A stretch of 64,000 nucleotides of DNA, taken from contig NZ_CAMIGN010000008.1 of the NCBI RefSeq assembly GCF_946221935.1, positions 56,625 to 120,624 on the forward strand, read 5' to 3'. The notes beneath the pieces are model-generated. The model had not been told where the DNA came from. It ran no database searches and saw only the letters and a list, made by a program, of their open reading frames with translations. Shown here one piece after another: positions 34,010 to 42,496 of this stretch (its first letter is position 1; every line of letters begins with the position of its first letter). The translations under genes and the position numbers were made by a program. This DNA is from an uncultured Corynebacterium sp. GTDB lineage: Bacteria; Actinomycetota; Actinomycetes; Mycobacteriales; Mycobacteriaceae.

Positions 34010-34978
34010 CTAGCGAACCATGTCGTGCCCGAGCCCCTGCCCCCATGCTGGCGCCATTCCCAAATTGTGCAGAACCTCCTGCGTAGCCCGCACGTTATTC
34101 ATCGTCATGAAGTGCAGATCTGGCACGCCTTCGGCAATCAGGCGCTCCGCCATCTCGGTGGTCACCTCGATGCCCACCTCGCGAATGGCATCACGGTTAG
34201 CCACCTCATCCCCTGCAGCCGCATCGAGTAGACGCTTCTCCAATTCCGATGGCAGAGCAGCACCCGCCAGCTCCATTTGGCGCCGCACGCTACGTAGCGA
34301 CGTAATCGGCATAAGCCCCGGGATGATCGGCTTCTGCCCATGTTCCGGGTCCGCCTTGGCCAACCGGTCACGCAGACGCAGGTAATGATCCACATCAAAG
34401 AACATCTGCGTAATGGAATACTGTGCCCCGGCGCGAAGTTTCGCCAAGGTGTATTCGGTATCTTGCTCTAGCGATCCGGTGCGGTAGTGACCTTCCGGAA
34501 AGCTGGCGATGCCGATGTCAAAGTCCGCACATTCGGGCATATCACGAATCATGTCGATCAACTCGCTGGCGTAATTTAAACCACCCGGTGTAGCCACCCA
34601 TTCAGCGTTAGGGTCGCCCGGCGGGTCGCCGCGCAGAGCTAGCAGATTGGTCAGCCCCAGCGATGCATAGGTGCGTAGCATCTCCCGCAGCTCTTCCTGT
34701 GTGTGCTGCACCAGCGTCATATGCACCAGAGTGGTCAGCGGCTTGGTGCCCAGTCGCTCGGCAACGCGCAGAGTGCGCTCGCGGGTGCTTCCGCCGGCGC
34801 CATAGGTCACGGATACGAAGCTCACACCCAGATCGTGGAAAGCTTCCGCTGCATTCCAGAGCCGCTCCTCGGCAGCGTCATCGCGCGGCGGCATGAACTC
34901 GACAGAGAACGGTACACGCCCCGGCGTATGGAGGGAAAGTGACTGGGATACGGCAACCTGCCTGCGGATACTAGCCAT
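34010..34978 (-). CDS. metF: 5,10-methylenetetrahydrofolate reductase
   Basis: A TIM-barrel reductase of 322 residues that forms 5-methyltetrahydrofolate for methionine synthesis. Motifs include VPFSVEFMPPRD near the N-terminus, FVSVTYGAGGSTRERT, LLALRGDPPGD, and IASFPEGHY. AGAQYSITQMFFDVDHYLRL carries the conserved FAD/folate residues. The closest positional counterpart is Rv2172c. ATG 34978 starts about 8 bases after a strong -10, so the mRNA should be leaderless or nearly so. Confidence 0.93.
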   Translation of the reverse strand: MASIRRQVAVSQSLSLHTPGRVPFSVEFMPPRDDAAEERLWNAAEAFHDLGVSFVSVTYGAGGSTRERTLRVAERLGTKPLTTLVHMTLVQHTQEELREMLRTYASLGLTNLLALRGDPPGDPNAEWVATPGGLNYASELIDMIRDMPECADFDIGIASFPEGHYRTGSLEQDTEYTLAKLRAGAQYSITQMFFDVDHYLRLRDRLAKADPEHGQKPIIPGLMPITSLRSVRRQMELAGAALPSELEKRLLDAAAGDEVANRDAIREVGIEVTTEMAERLIAEGVPDLHFMTMNNVRATQEVLHNLGMAPAWGQGLGHDMVR

Positions 34979-34986
34979 ACCCAAAG

Positions 34987-35014
34987 ATCATATAGACAGA
35001 GCTGTCCATTTCAA
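34987..35014 (-). promoter_or_regulatory. Strong SigA promoter of metF
   Basis: On the minus strand TTGAAA (35009-35014) and TATGAT (34987-34992) are 16 bp apart. Transcription would start within one or two bases of the metF ATG. Confidence 0.7.
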
Positions 35015-35103
35015 GACATTGGCAATAATTCGCCGAAATTCGATACTCGCTCACCCCCACGCCCCGCCATACAAGCGTTCTTCGCACTTGACGCCCAACC
35101 GCT

Positions 35104-35109
35104 TAGAAT
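35104..35109 (+). promoter_or_regulatory. -10 box of idsA (leaderless)
   Basis: TAGAAT lies 8 bases before the ATG at 35118; no Shine-Dalgarno is present. A weak -35 (TTCGCA, 35081-35086) is 17 bp upstream. Confidence 0.5.
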
Positions 35110-35117
35110 GGAAAACC

Positions 35118-36287
35118 ATGAGTACCGATGAGCAGGCAGCACACCCCTGGCGCCTCGATTCCCCACTGTCCGCGGTCAAAGCCGCCGTCGATGCCCAGCT
35201 AGTTGAGTATTTGAACCACTCGCACGAGGAGTTTTCTCATATCAATCCCCTCGTCAGTGGTGCCATCACGGTACTTCGGGACTTTATCGTCAACGGTGGT
35301 AAGCGCGTGCGTCCGACCTTCGCCTGGGCAGGTATCCGCGCGGCGCTCGAAGGCGGCGGCGGGTCGCTGGAGGCTCTTTGTGAAAAGGAGAATGACGCCA
35401 CCTCGTCCCTCACCACCAACTTCACCCCCCACTCCGTACTCAATGCGCTGTCCGCTTTCGAATTCATCCAGGCCTGTGCGCTGATTCACGATGACATTAT
35501 CGACCGCTCTGATACCCGGCGCGGCTTCCCCACTGCCCATCGCACCTTCGAGGGCAAGCACCGCGAACGCGGTTGGTTGGGCTCTTCTGAGCACTATGGG
35601 ATAAGCCAAGCTATCCTCCTCGGCGATCTCGCTTTTGCCTGGGCAGACGATCTGTACAACGATTCGGGTCTCAGCGATACCGCATTGCGTCGAGCCCGCC
35701 CCGCGTGGCGCGCGATGCGCACTGAGGTTATTGCCGGCCAGATTTTGGACATTGCCGTCGAGGCAAACGGTAGCGAGGATGTTGCAGACTCCTTCGCCGT
35801 CATTAAGTACAAGACCGCCTCCTACACCGTGGCCCGACCGCTACACATCGGAGCTGCGCTGGCGGGAGCCAATGAACAAACTCAAACCATGCTCCGCGGG
35901 GTGGGTCAGGACATCGGCGAGGCCTTCCAATTACGAGATGACCAATTGGGTGTCTTCGGCGACCCGGAAGTCACAGGCAAACCATCTGGCGACGACCTAC
36001 GCACGGGCAAACGTACGACACTCATCAACGAGGCGTTGCGCCGAGGTAGCGCAGCCCAGGTCGCTGCCCTCCGAGAGGGGCTGGGACAAGGCGTGGAATC
36101 GTCGGAGGCCGACATCGAGCGTCTGCGGGACATCATCCACGACACTGGCGCACAATCCGAGGTAGAGGCTCTCATCGAAGCACGTACTCAAAGAGCCATC
36201 GAATCTCTAAAATCCGGCGGCTTGGGTACAGACATCACCACAGAACTGACTGCCTTGGCGGATAAACTAACGCACCGGAGGTTTTAA
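35118..36287 (+). CDS. idsA: Polyprenyl (geranylgeranyl-type) diphosphate synthase
   Basis: Condenses isopentenyl diphosphate with allylic diphosphates to make prenyl chains for menaquinone, decaprenyl carriers or carotenoids. The 389-residue protein has NGGKRVRPTF, the first Asp-rich motif IHDDIIDRSDTRRG, and the second motif FQLRDDQLGVFGDPEVTGKPSGDDL. Residues upstream of the first Asp motif, which set chain length, are too variable for me to fix the product length. The ATG follows a TAGAAT box. It is the first gene of a tight operon with a CrtI-like desaturase (no gap) and mptA. Confidence 0.93.
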   Translation: MSTDEQAAHPWRLDSPLSAVKAAVDAQLVEYLNHSHEEFSHINPLVSGAITVLRDFIVNGGKRVRPTFAWAGIRAALEGGGGSLEALCEKENDATSSLTTNFTPHSVLNALSAFEFIQACALIHDDIIDRSDTRRGFPTAHRTFEGKHRERGWLGSSEHYGISQAILLGDLAFAWADDLYNDSGLSDTALRRARPAWRAMRTEVIAGQILDIAVEANGSEDVADSFAVIKYKTASYTVARPLHIGAALAGANEQTQTMLRGVGQDIGEAFQLRDDQLGVFGDPEVTGKPSGDDLRTGKRTTLINEALRRGSAAQVAALREGLGQGVESSEADIERLRDIIHDTGAQSEVEALIEARTQRAIESLKSGGLGTDITTELTALADKLTHRRF

Positions 36288-38042
36288 ATGAAGCTATCCA
36301 CTCGCTCCGCCGATGGGCGGCGCCACCTGAGCCTACCGAGCCCTTTGGTGCCAATGACGCGCCCCACATTGCGCCGACGACTGCCAGGCAATGGCGAGCG
36401 CGTCGTTGTAATTGGCGCAGGTCTAGCGGGACTCTCCGCCGCACTGCGCCTGCTCTCCGCAGGACGGAATGTCACAGTCATTGAGGCTTCCAATACCGTC
36501 GGTGGACGCTGCCGCAGCGAGCAACTCACCAGTGCACACGGAGACTACATCGCCGATACGGGCGCTACCGTTTTGACAATGCCCAGCCTGATCGAATCCG
36601 CGGTAGCTTCCGTCGGCATCGACCTACGCTCTGACTCTGCTGCCAAGCAGCTTGGTTTGGAGCATCCATGGGCGCCACGGCGACTCGCACCGGCCTATCA
36701 TGCACAATTCGCCAGTGGACGTCACGCCGAGGTGTTCGCCGGACGCGACGCGATGGTGGCAGAGATACGCCGTTTCGCAGCATCCAAAGGTCTGGATAAA
36801 GCGGCGGCGGACAAGCTTGCAGCCGGTTACCTTCACCACCGTCAGTGGTCCCAGGATGTCTTCAGTGCCAGTTTCGAAAACTTCTTGGCCGCGGACTTCG
36901 ACGGTGCGCTGGATTTGTTTTCCACGCCCGCTGCGGCGTCGGACCTCAGCCACTTGGGCTCCCTCGGCGCCTTCGGCAGCCTCGGCAAGACCACGGCACG
37001 GCACCTCCCCGATACCGAGCTACAGCGGCTCTTTACTTTCCAAGCCCTGTACGCGGGTGTGGCACCGAAGAACGCGCGCGCCGTCTACACCGTGATCTCG
37101 CACATGGATACCTCCATGGGCGTGTTCTACCCCAGCTTCTCCATGAGCGAGGTTCCCGAGGTCATGGCCGCCGCTGTGCGCGCTGCGGGTGGCCGAATCA
37201 TCACCGCAGACCCCGTCGAGCACGTGGACTTCTCCGAGGATCTGATTACCGGTGTACGCACCCGCACCGGCGAACACATCCCCTGCGATGCTGTCGTGGC
37301 AACCCCCGACCTCCCGGTGATTGGCAATCTTCTGACACAATCGGGGCGCACGAGTGGGCTGGTGTCTCGTTCCTTTGTCCGCCGGTTGTGGCGCAAGGCA
37401 GCGCCACTGCGCTGGTCCCCTTCGGCCGTCGTAATCCACGGAACCATCCCCACGGCCGTGTCCGGCGCGTGGGATTCCCAAAGCCATCACACCATTAGTT
37501 TCGGCGAGGCATGGGACGAAACCTTCCGCGAGATTACGGCCACTCACAGTCGGGGGTCCCTGATGAGCGATCCTTCACTGCTGCTCACCCGTCCGGCACG
37601 CACGGTGCCCGAACGCGCCTTTGGTGGCGACGCCACGTCTCCAGGCACGGACACTTTCGAACCCTTGAGCATTCTCGCTCCGGCACCGAACCTGCGCTCC
37701 GCGGATATCGACTGGCACAACATCACCGACCCCTATGTCCAGGAGCTCTTAAGGACCTTGGAGTCCCGTGGATACTCCGGCATCACCGAGGACTTCAGTG
37801 TCGCACGGGTGGAAACGCCGGCAACATGGCAGGCGGATCACGGCTTCGGCGCTGGCAGCCCCTTCGCATTGGCGCACTCCTTTACCCAGACCGGGCCCTT
37901 CCGTCCCCGTAATGCCCGTGCATTCGGAGTGGACAACCTAGTGCTTGCTGGATCCTCTACTACCCCGGGAGTGGGCGTGCCGACCGTAATCCTCTCTGGA
38001 GCGTTGGCCGCCCGTCGTATTACCGGCGGTGGTGTGTTGTGA
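36288..38042 (+). CDS. CrtI-type FAD-dependent carotenoid desaturase-like protein
   Basis: A 584-residue flavoprotein of the phytoene desaturase family. The FAD-binding motif VVVIGAGLAGLSAALRLLSAGRNVTVIE is near residue 40, followed by VGGRCRSE. The C-terminal CrtI signature is DNLVLAGSSTTPGVGVPTVILSGALAARRI. It starts on the base after the idsA stop codon, and its stop overlaps mptA by four bases, so all three genes are one operon. No phytoene synthase (crtB) is in the window. It could act on a carotenoid or on another polyprenyl substrate; the family is certain, the substrate is not. Confidence 0.85.
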   Translation: MKLSTRSADGRRHLSLPSPLVPMTRPTLRRRLPGNGERVVVIGAGLAGLSAALRLLSAGRNVTVIEASNTVGGRCRSEQLTSAHGDYIADTGATVLTMPSLIESAVASVGIDLRSDSAAKQLGLEHPWAPRRLAPAYHAQFASGRHAEVFAGRDAMVAEIRRFAASKGLDKAAADKLAAGYLHHRQWSQDVFSASFENFLAADFDGALDLFSTPAAASDLSHLGSLGAFGSLGKTTARHLPDTELQRLFTFQALYAGVAPKNARAVYTVISHMDTSMGVFYPSFSMSEVPEVMAAAVRAAGGRIITADPVEHVDFSEDLITGVRTRTGEHIPCDAVVATPDLPVIGNLLTQSGRTSGLVSRSFVRRLWRKAAPLRWSPSAVVIHGTIPTAVSGAWDSQSHHTISFGEAWDETFREITATHSRGSLMSDPSLLLTRPARTVPERAFGGDATSPGTDTFEPLSILAPAPNLRSADIDWHNITDPYVQELLRTLESRGYSGITEDFSVARVETPATWQADHGFGAGSPFALAHSFTQTGPFRPRNARAFGVDNLVLAGSSTTPGVGVPTVILSGALAARRITGGGVL

Positions 38043-39676
38043 CGGCCGGTGAGGCGTTTCTAGAAAAGGCGCGCAACCGACTGCAATCGACTAGCTACAG
38101 TCGCGCGATATGGATGGGACTCATTGGCAGCATCGTCTTGACGATCACCTCCCACAGCGTCGGCGCCGTGCGTGCCCGAGGCGGCATTATGCAGGTCATC
38201 GGGCTTAGCTCGTTCACTTTCAGCCATGCCGCAGGCATGATGACGGTGGTGATGTGGTTCGCCCTGTTGGCAATGGTCCTCAGCTGGATCATTATTGGCC
38301 GACATATTCTGATTCACGGCGCCACCCTGCGCCGATCAGCTATCGCCGCATGGATCGGCCCCCTAGCGCTAGCAGGGCCGTTAATGTCTCGCGACATTTA
38401 CTCTTATCTGATGCAGGGCACCCTGGCCCGCGATGGGTTTAATGCGTACGAGGTAGGTGCTGCCGCCAACCCAGGCCCACTGTTGTTCGAGGTCAGCGCC
38501 GATTGGCGAAACACCACCACCCCTTATGGCCCGCTGCATATGGGGCTCGGTCGAGCGATCACATCGATCACCGGCGATAACATCACTGCCGGCATCCTTG
38601 CTTTCAAACTGGTTTCCATCGCATCAGTGCTAGTCATGGCCTGGGCCGTGGCGCAGCTGGCTACCCACCTTGGTGTGCGTCCCGACGTGGCTATGTGGCT
38701 GGGGGTTTTTAACCCCCTTAGCGTCCTGCACTTGATCGGTGGCATGCATACCGAAAACCTCATGATGGCGTTGATCTTGGTGGGATGCCATTGCGCAATG
38801 AGGCTCCGTCCCGTCCCCGGTGGCCTGGCGGCTGCCGCGCTCATCGGTGTAGCTGCGGCGTTGAAGGCAACGGCTTTTATTGCGTTGCCTTTCGTTGTAT
38901 GGATAATGGTCGCCCGTATCGCTGCTCCGCTCCCCTACACAGAGGGCAAGCGCCGTTGGCTAGGGTTAGCAGACACTTGGCGGCGTTTCGGAACCCTGAT
39001 CTGGACGGGTCTGGCCAGCGCAGCCACATGCATTGGGGTGTTGGCGCTGATTACAGTCGCAACTCAGCAGACATGGGGCTGGGTCACGGAGGTCACGGGT
39101 AACTCTAAGGTCATCAACCCCCTGGCGCTGCCTTCCTTTATTGCTTCCACACTTGAACCTTTCCTCTCGCGTATCAACGACGATCTGACGTTTAACGTTC
39201 TGGTGGATGCCATCCGCCCGGTGAGCAGTGCCCTCATGCTCGTGGGGCTCGTCATTGCGTGGTGGTTATTCCGGCACGACGAGCATACTGCGTTCACCGG
39301 CATGGCTGTGGCCTACGCCATCACCTGTGTTTTCAACACGGTGACGCTGCCGTGGTACTACACAGCTCCCCTGTCGCTGATATTCCTGGCTAGCCAATCG
39401 CGAATGACGATCTATCTCACCAGTGTGTTCTGCATGTGGGTCACCTTCATGTTCGACGGCGGAGGAAATAACCGCCTCTACGCTCTGTGGTGGGTGCTCG
39501 CCTTTGCAGTTGTTTTCGCCTGGATCGTCGCCGCGTGCCTATGGGATCCACGGCAGCAGCGGCCGCAGAAGCATGCTACAGAATCGCCATCGCCTGAGCG
39601 CGGCGCATCACCTCGCGGGCAAGGTGACCGTGCAGGGCATCAACCGGACGCCCGGGCAGAGAATCATCCTCAGTAA
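38039..39676 (+). CDS. mptA: Alpha-(1->6)-mannopyranosyltransferase, MptA-like
   Basis: A GT-C polytopic membrane glycosyltransferase of 545 residues that extends the alpha-1,6-mannan core of lipomannan/lipoarabinomannan using polyprenyl-phospho-mannose. Visible features are about 12 membrane segments, the catalytic loop LAGPLMSRDIYSYLMQGTLARDGFNAY, the segment TTPYGPLHMGL, and GGMHTENLMMALILVG, all typical of MptA/MptB. Position next to idsA matches Rv2174. The start GTG overlaps the crtI-like stop (GTGA). The 3' end overlaps the convergent Rv2175c-like gene by about 100 bp. Confidence 0.88.
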   Translation: MTAGEAFLEKARNRLQSTSYSRAIWMGLIGSIVLTITSHSVGAVRARGGIMQVIGLSSFTFSHAAGMMTVVMWFALLAMVLSWIIIGRHILIHGATLRRSAIAAWIGPLALAGPLMSRDIYSYLMQGTLARDGFNAYEVGAAANPGPLLFEVSADWRNTTTPYGPLHMGLGRAITSITGDNITAGILAFKLVSIASVLVMAWAVAQLATHLGVRPDVAMWLGVFNPLSVLHLIGGMHTENLMMALILVGCHCAMRLRPVPGGLAAAALIGVAAALKATAFIALPFVVWIMVARIAAPLPYTEGKRRWLGLADTWRRFGTLIWTGLASAATCIGVLALITVATQQTWGWVTEVTGNSKVINPLALPSFIASTLEPFLSRINDDLTFNVLVDAIRPVSSALMLVGLVIAWWLFRHDEHTAFTGMAVAYAITCVFNTVTLPWYYTAPLSLIFLASQSRMTIYLTSVFCMWVTFMFDGGGNNRLYALWWVLAFAVVFAWIVAACLWDPRQQRPQKHATESPSPERGASPRGQGDRAGHQPDARAENHPQ

Positions 39677-40013
39677 ACAGGTAGTCCAGGATCTCCACAT
39701 CCGAATAGCCACCATCGCTGAGCAAAGCGATCGCACCGGGAACGAACCGGTTGAGTTGACCGTCTTCGCCGAGGAAACGCGCGGGAATGTGTCGGATGCC
39801 GTCAACCTGAATAGCCAGCAGTTGCTTCTTGTTCAGCATGTCCATGACCTTGGTGATTACCAAGTTCATTCGTTCCGCGGCATCGGGAAGAGTCAGAACC
39901 TCTTCACCTGCAGGAACTCCACCCACCGACTCGTCGAGGATGCGTCCTGAAGCCTCGCCCTCCACGTGTGCGGAAATGCCGTGATCTACTGCGTGCTTGT
40001 TTTGTTTACTCAC
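39576..40013 (-). CDS. Rv2175c-type DNA-binding protein
   Basis: A 145-residue protein of the mycobacterial Rv2175c family, a winged helix-turn-helix DNA-binding protein that is a substrate of PknL in M. tuberculosis. The HTH segment is VLTLPDAAERMNLVITKVMDMLNKKQL; the C-terminal half (GAIALLSDGGYSDVEILDYLFTEDDSLPGRPVDAL) is the conserved Rv2175c domain. GTG 40013 is preceded 7 bases earlier by TACAGT, suggesting a leaderless mRNA; a GTG at 40022 is an alternative. It is divergent from pknL and overlaps mptA at its 3' end. Confidence 0.88.
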   Translation of the reverse strand: MSKQNKHAVDHGISAHVEGEASGRILDESVGGVPAGEEVLTLPDAAERMNLVITKVMDMLNKKQLLAIQVDGIRHIPARFLGEDGQLNRFVPGAIALLSDGGYSDVEILDYLFTEDDSLPGRPVDALHGHLAREVMRRAQAMAIL

Positions 40014-40075
40014 GGTCGCCACTGTAGCGCGTGGGCGTCAAAAAGAAACGAGTAGGGCACGAACCTGGCTAAACG

Positions 40076-40081
40076 TATAAT
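40076..40081 (+). promoter_or_regulatory. Consensus -10 box upstream of pknL
   Basis: TATAAT overlaps an in-frame ATG at 40080. If used, transcription starts near 40088, so that ATG cannot be the pknL start. This supports an internal start further downstream. Confidence 0.5.
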
Positions 40082-40199
40082 GACACGAGTACCACTAGAA
40101 TCATTGCGTAACTCTGAACGCACGGGGAACAAAAACACCCCTCATAATCATCTCTTCTCAAGAGATACGACTGCTGAGAAAACGAGGCTGAAACTAGAC

Positions 40200-42464
40200 G
40201 TGAGCGAGCTACATCCGGGAGACCTGCTGGAGTGGCGCTACCGCATCGGCGCCCAGATCGCCCGCGGTGGCATGTCCACAGTCTATGCGGCGGTCGATAC
40301 CCGCCTGGACCGAGAAGTCGCAGTCAAGGTAATGGATCCAGCGCTCGCCCGCGAACCCGCCTTCCGTACTCGCTTCGAACGTGAGGCTCGCGCAGTAGCG
40401 AAACTCAACCACCCAACACTCGTAAACGTCTTCGACCAAGGTGTGGACGAGGACTATGTTTTCCTCGTCATGGAGCTGGTCGAAGGCGGCTCCCTGCGCG
40501 AATTGTTGAAGGAACGCGGCCCTATGCCCCCGCATGCCGCCATCGCCGTGATGCAACCCATGCTCAACGCCCTAGCCATCGCCCACGCCAAAGGGATGAT
40601 TCACCGCGACATCAAACCGGATAATGTGCTGATCAGCGATCAGCACCAGGTAAAGCTCGCGGACTTCGGCCTCGTGCGCGCCATCGATAACGCGATGGGT
40701 GATGCCACGAACGCAACGACCTCCGTCAACGGGCAGGTCATCGGCACCGTCGGTTATCTTTCCCCCGAGCAAGTTCGCGGCGAAAACCTCACCCAAGCCA
40801 GTGACGTGTACTCAGCAGGCATCCTGCTGTTCGAACTGCTGACTGGCCGCACTCCTTTCAAGGGTGCCTCTCCGCTAGAAACCGCCATGGCGCGTATCAA
40901 CCGTCCGGTGCCCGCTCCCAGCACGTTGATGCCCGACATTCCACCGGAGATCGACGAGCTCGTTCTGCGTGCGTGCCACCGCGACCCCGCCCAACGTTTC
41001 CAGGATGGCAGCGAGTTCCTGCAGGCCGTGGAGGACACTGCGGAGCAGCTAGATATTCCGGACTTCGAAGTCCCTGCCCCTATTGAGTCCGCCGTACGCA
41101 CTGCTCTGGCCGGTACCGACTTCGGCGAACGTACCCCGTGGAATGACGAGTCGATGGCTACCCGCGCTGTCACCCTCCCCCAGGAGGATCGTGCCCGCCC
41201 GGAGACGCACCATACTGCCGTCACTCAGTACCATCCGGCGAACCGACCAGGTTATGCGCAGCATCCTGACTCATTGGCGCCGTCTCCCGATACCAATGTG
41301 GGGCCATCGCATCAGCCAGTGCCACACCGACCGGCCCCGCATCGGTCGCCCCAGCACCGGCCCGCACCTGCACGCCCGGTGCACAAACTCAGCAACAAGT
41401 CACCGGCGGCCACCATTGTGTGGGTTCTCGTACTCCTGGCGCTGGTTATTGGCGTGGCGCTTGGCGGATGGTGGTTCGCCACGGGTCGCTATGGCGAGAT
41501 CCCCACTGTGGTCGGCATGGATAAAGCCACGGCACAAGCCACCGTCGAGGAAGCCGGGTTCAGCTCCAAACTAGACGAGCGCTACGACAACCAGGCGGAG
41601 AAAAACACGGTCATGGGAACCGCCCCTGCCAAGGGGCACCGCGCCCTGCGAGGCTCCGAAGTCGCCGTGCTGCTTTCCCTAGGCAAGCCGACTATCCCGG
41701 ATCCCGGAACGAACTCCAGCTTGCAGTATTACGAGAAAAAGCTGACCGACCGCACTTTGAAGTTGAAGAAGGGCGAGGAAGTCTACTCCGATGACATAGC
41801 AAAAGGGCATGTCGCGGAGGTCCAGCCTGCAGCGGGAACCGAAGTCAATACAGGCTCGACCGTCGTTGTCCACATGAGCAAGGGCAAGCGCCCAGTGAAG
41901 GTGCCGGGTGTCAAGGGGCAAGAACACGACCGCGCAAAGCAGACCTTGGAGTCCGCCGGCCTAACAGTTGCCGAGGAGACCGAGGAGTTCGACAAGGATA
42001 TCCCCGCAGGTCAGGCGATTCGCACCGATCCAAAGGAGGGATCGGAAGTCGAATCCGGTTCGGAGGTCACGCTGGTGCTGTCGAATGCGATCGAAGTACC
42101 GGATGTAGCGGGGCTATCTATGGATGACGCCCGTAAGGCTTTGCGCGAGGCAGGTCTCAATCCGGTTGAGGGCAAACCCGTGGAGGACTCTTCCGAGGAT
42201 TCCGGCAACGTTGCACAGCAGTCACCCCAGGCGGGCGAGCTGGTAGATCCTGCGAAGAACACAGATGTGGAAATCCTCGAGTCCACGTCCCAGCGCGTGC
42301 CGTGGACGATCGGTCTCAGCGCGGAAAAGGCTCGCCAAAAGCTAGAGGATGCGGGCTTTGAAGTGAAGATCAAGGGTGACCCCAACGGCTTGGTTCTGGG
42401 TCAATCCCCCGGCCCCGGCTCCCGCAGCCACCGGGGTGCCGTGGTCACGTTGACCACGGTGTAG
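40200..42464 (+). CDS. pknL: Serine/threonine protein kinase PknL
   Basis: A membrane receptor kinase of about 754 residues. The kinase domain comprises GAQIARGGMSTVY (Gly loop), VAVKVMD (ATP Lys), HRDIKPDNVLIS (catalytic loop), ADFGLVRA and YLSPEQVRG. A Pro/His-rich juxtamembrane linker leads to one membrane helix (near residue 405-425) and five PASTA repeats to the C-terminus, which bind peptidoglycan or lipid II outside the cell. GTG 40200 gives the N-terminus normal for PknL; the 120 bases upstream are AT-richer and begin under a TATAAT box. An alternative start at 40080 would add 40 atypical residues. Confidence 0.92.
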   Translation: MSELHPGDLLEWRYRIGAQIARGGMSTVYAAVDTRLDREVAVKVMDPALAREPAFRTRFEREARAVAKLNHPTLVNVFDQGVDEDYVFLVMELVEGGSLRELLKERGPMPPHAAIAVMQPMLNALAIAHAKGMIHRDIKPDNVLISDQHQVKLADFGLVRAIDNAMGDATNATTSVNGQVIGTVGYLSPEQVRGENLTQASDVYSAGILLFELLTGRTPFKGASPLETAMARINRPVPAPSTLMPDIPPEIDELVLRACHRDPAQRFQDGSEFLQAVEDTAEQLDIPDFEVPAPIESAVRTALAGTDFGERTPWNDESMATRAVTLPQEDRARPETHHTAVTQYHPANRPGYAQHPDSLAPSPDTNVGPSHQPVPHRPAPHRSPQHRPAPARPVHKLSNKSPAATIVWVLVLLALVIGVALGGWWFATGRYGEIPTVVGMDKATAQATVEEAGFSSKLDERYDNQAEKNTVMGTAPAKGHRALRGSEVAVLLSLGKPTIPDPGTNSSLQYYEKKLTDRTLKLKKGEEVYSDDIAKGHVAEVQPAAGTEVNTGSTVVVHMSKGKRPVKVPGVKGQEHDRAKQTLESAGLTVAEETEEFDKDIPAGQAIRTDPKEGSEVESGSEVTLVLSNAIEVPDVAGLSMDDARKALREAGLNPVEGKPVEDSSEDSGNVAQQSPQAGELVDPAKNTDVEILESTSQRVPWTIGLSAEKARQKLEDAGFEVKIKGDPNGLVLGQSPGPGSRSHRGAVVTLTTV

Positions 42465-42485
42465 CTGCCGTCCCGAAGGCAGCTA
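42462..42485. terminator. Hairpin between convergent pknL and aroG
   Basis: TAGCTGCC (42462-42469) pairs perfectly with GGCAGCTA (42478-42485) across an 8-base loop; the stem begins with the pknL stop codon. No U run follows on either side, so it may stabilise 3' ends or act as a weak bidirectional terminator. Confidence 0.45.
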
Positions 42486-42496
42486 GTCGCAGCCAC

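Noticed and set aside
40080..40199. Extra 40 residues at the N-terminus of PknL
   Set aside because: The segment is richer in A/T, has no similarity to kinase N-termini, and its ATG overlaps a consensus -10 box.
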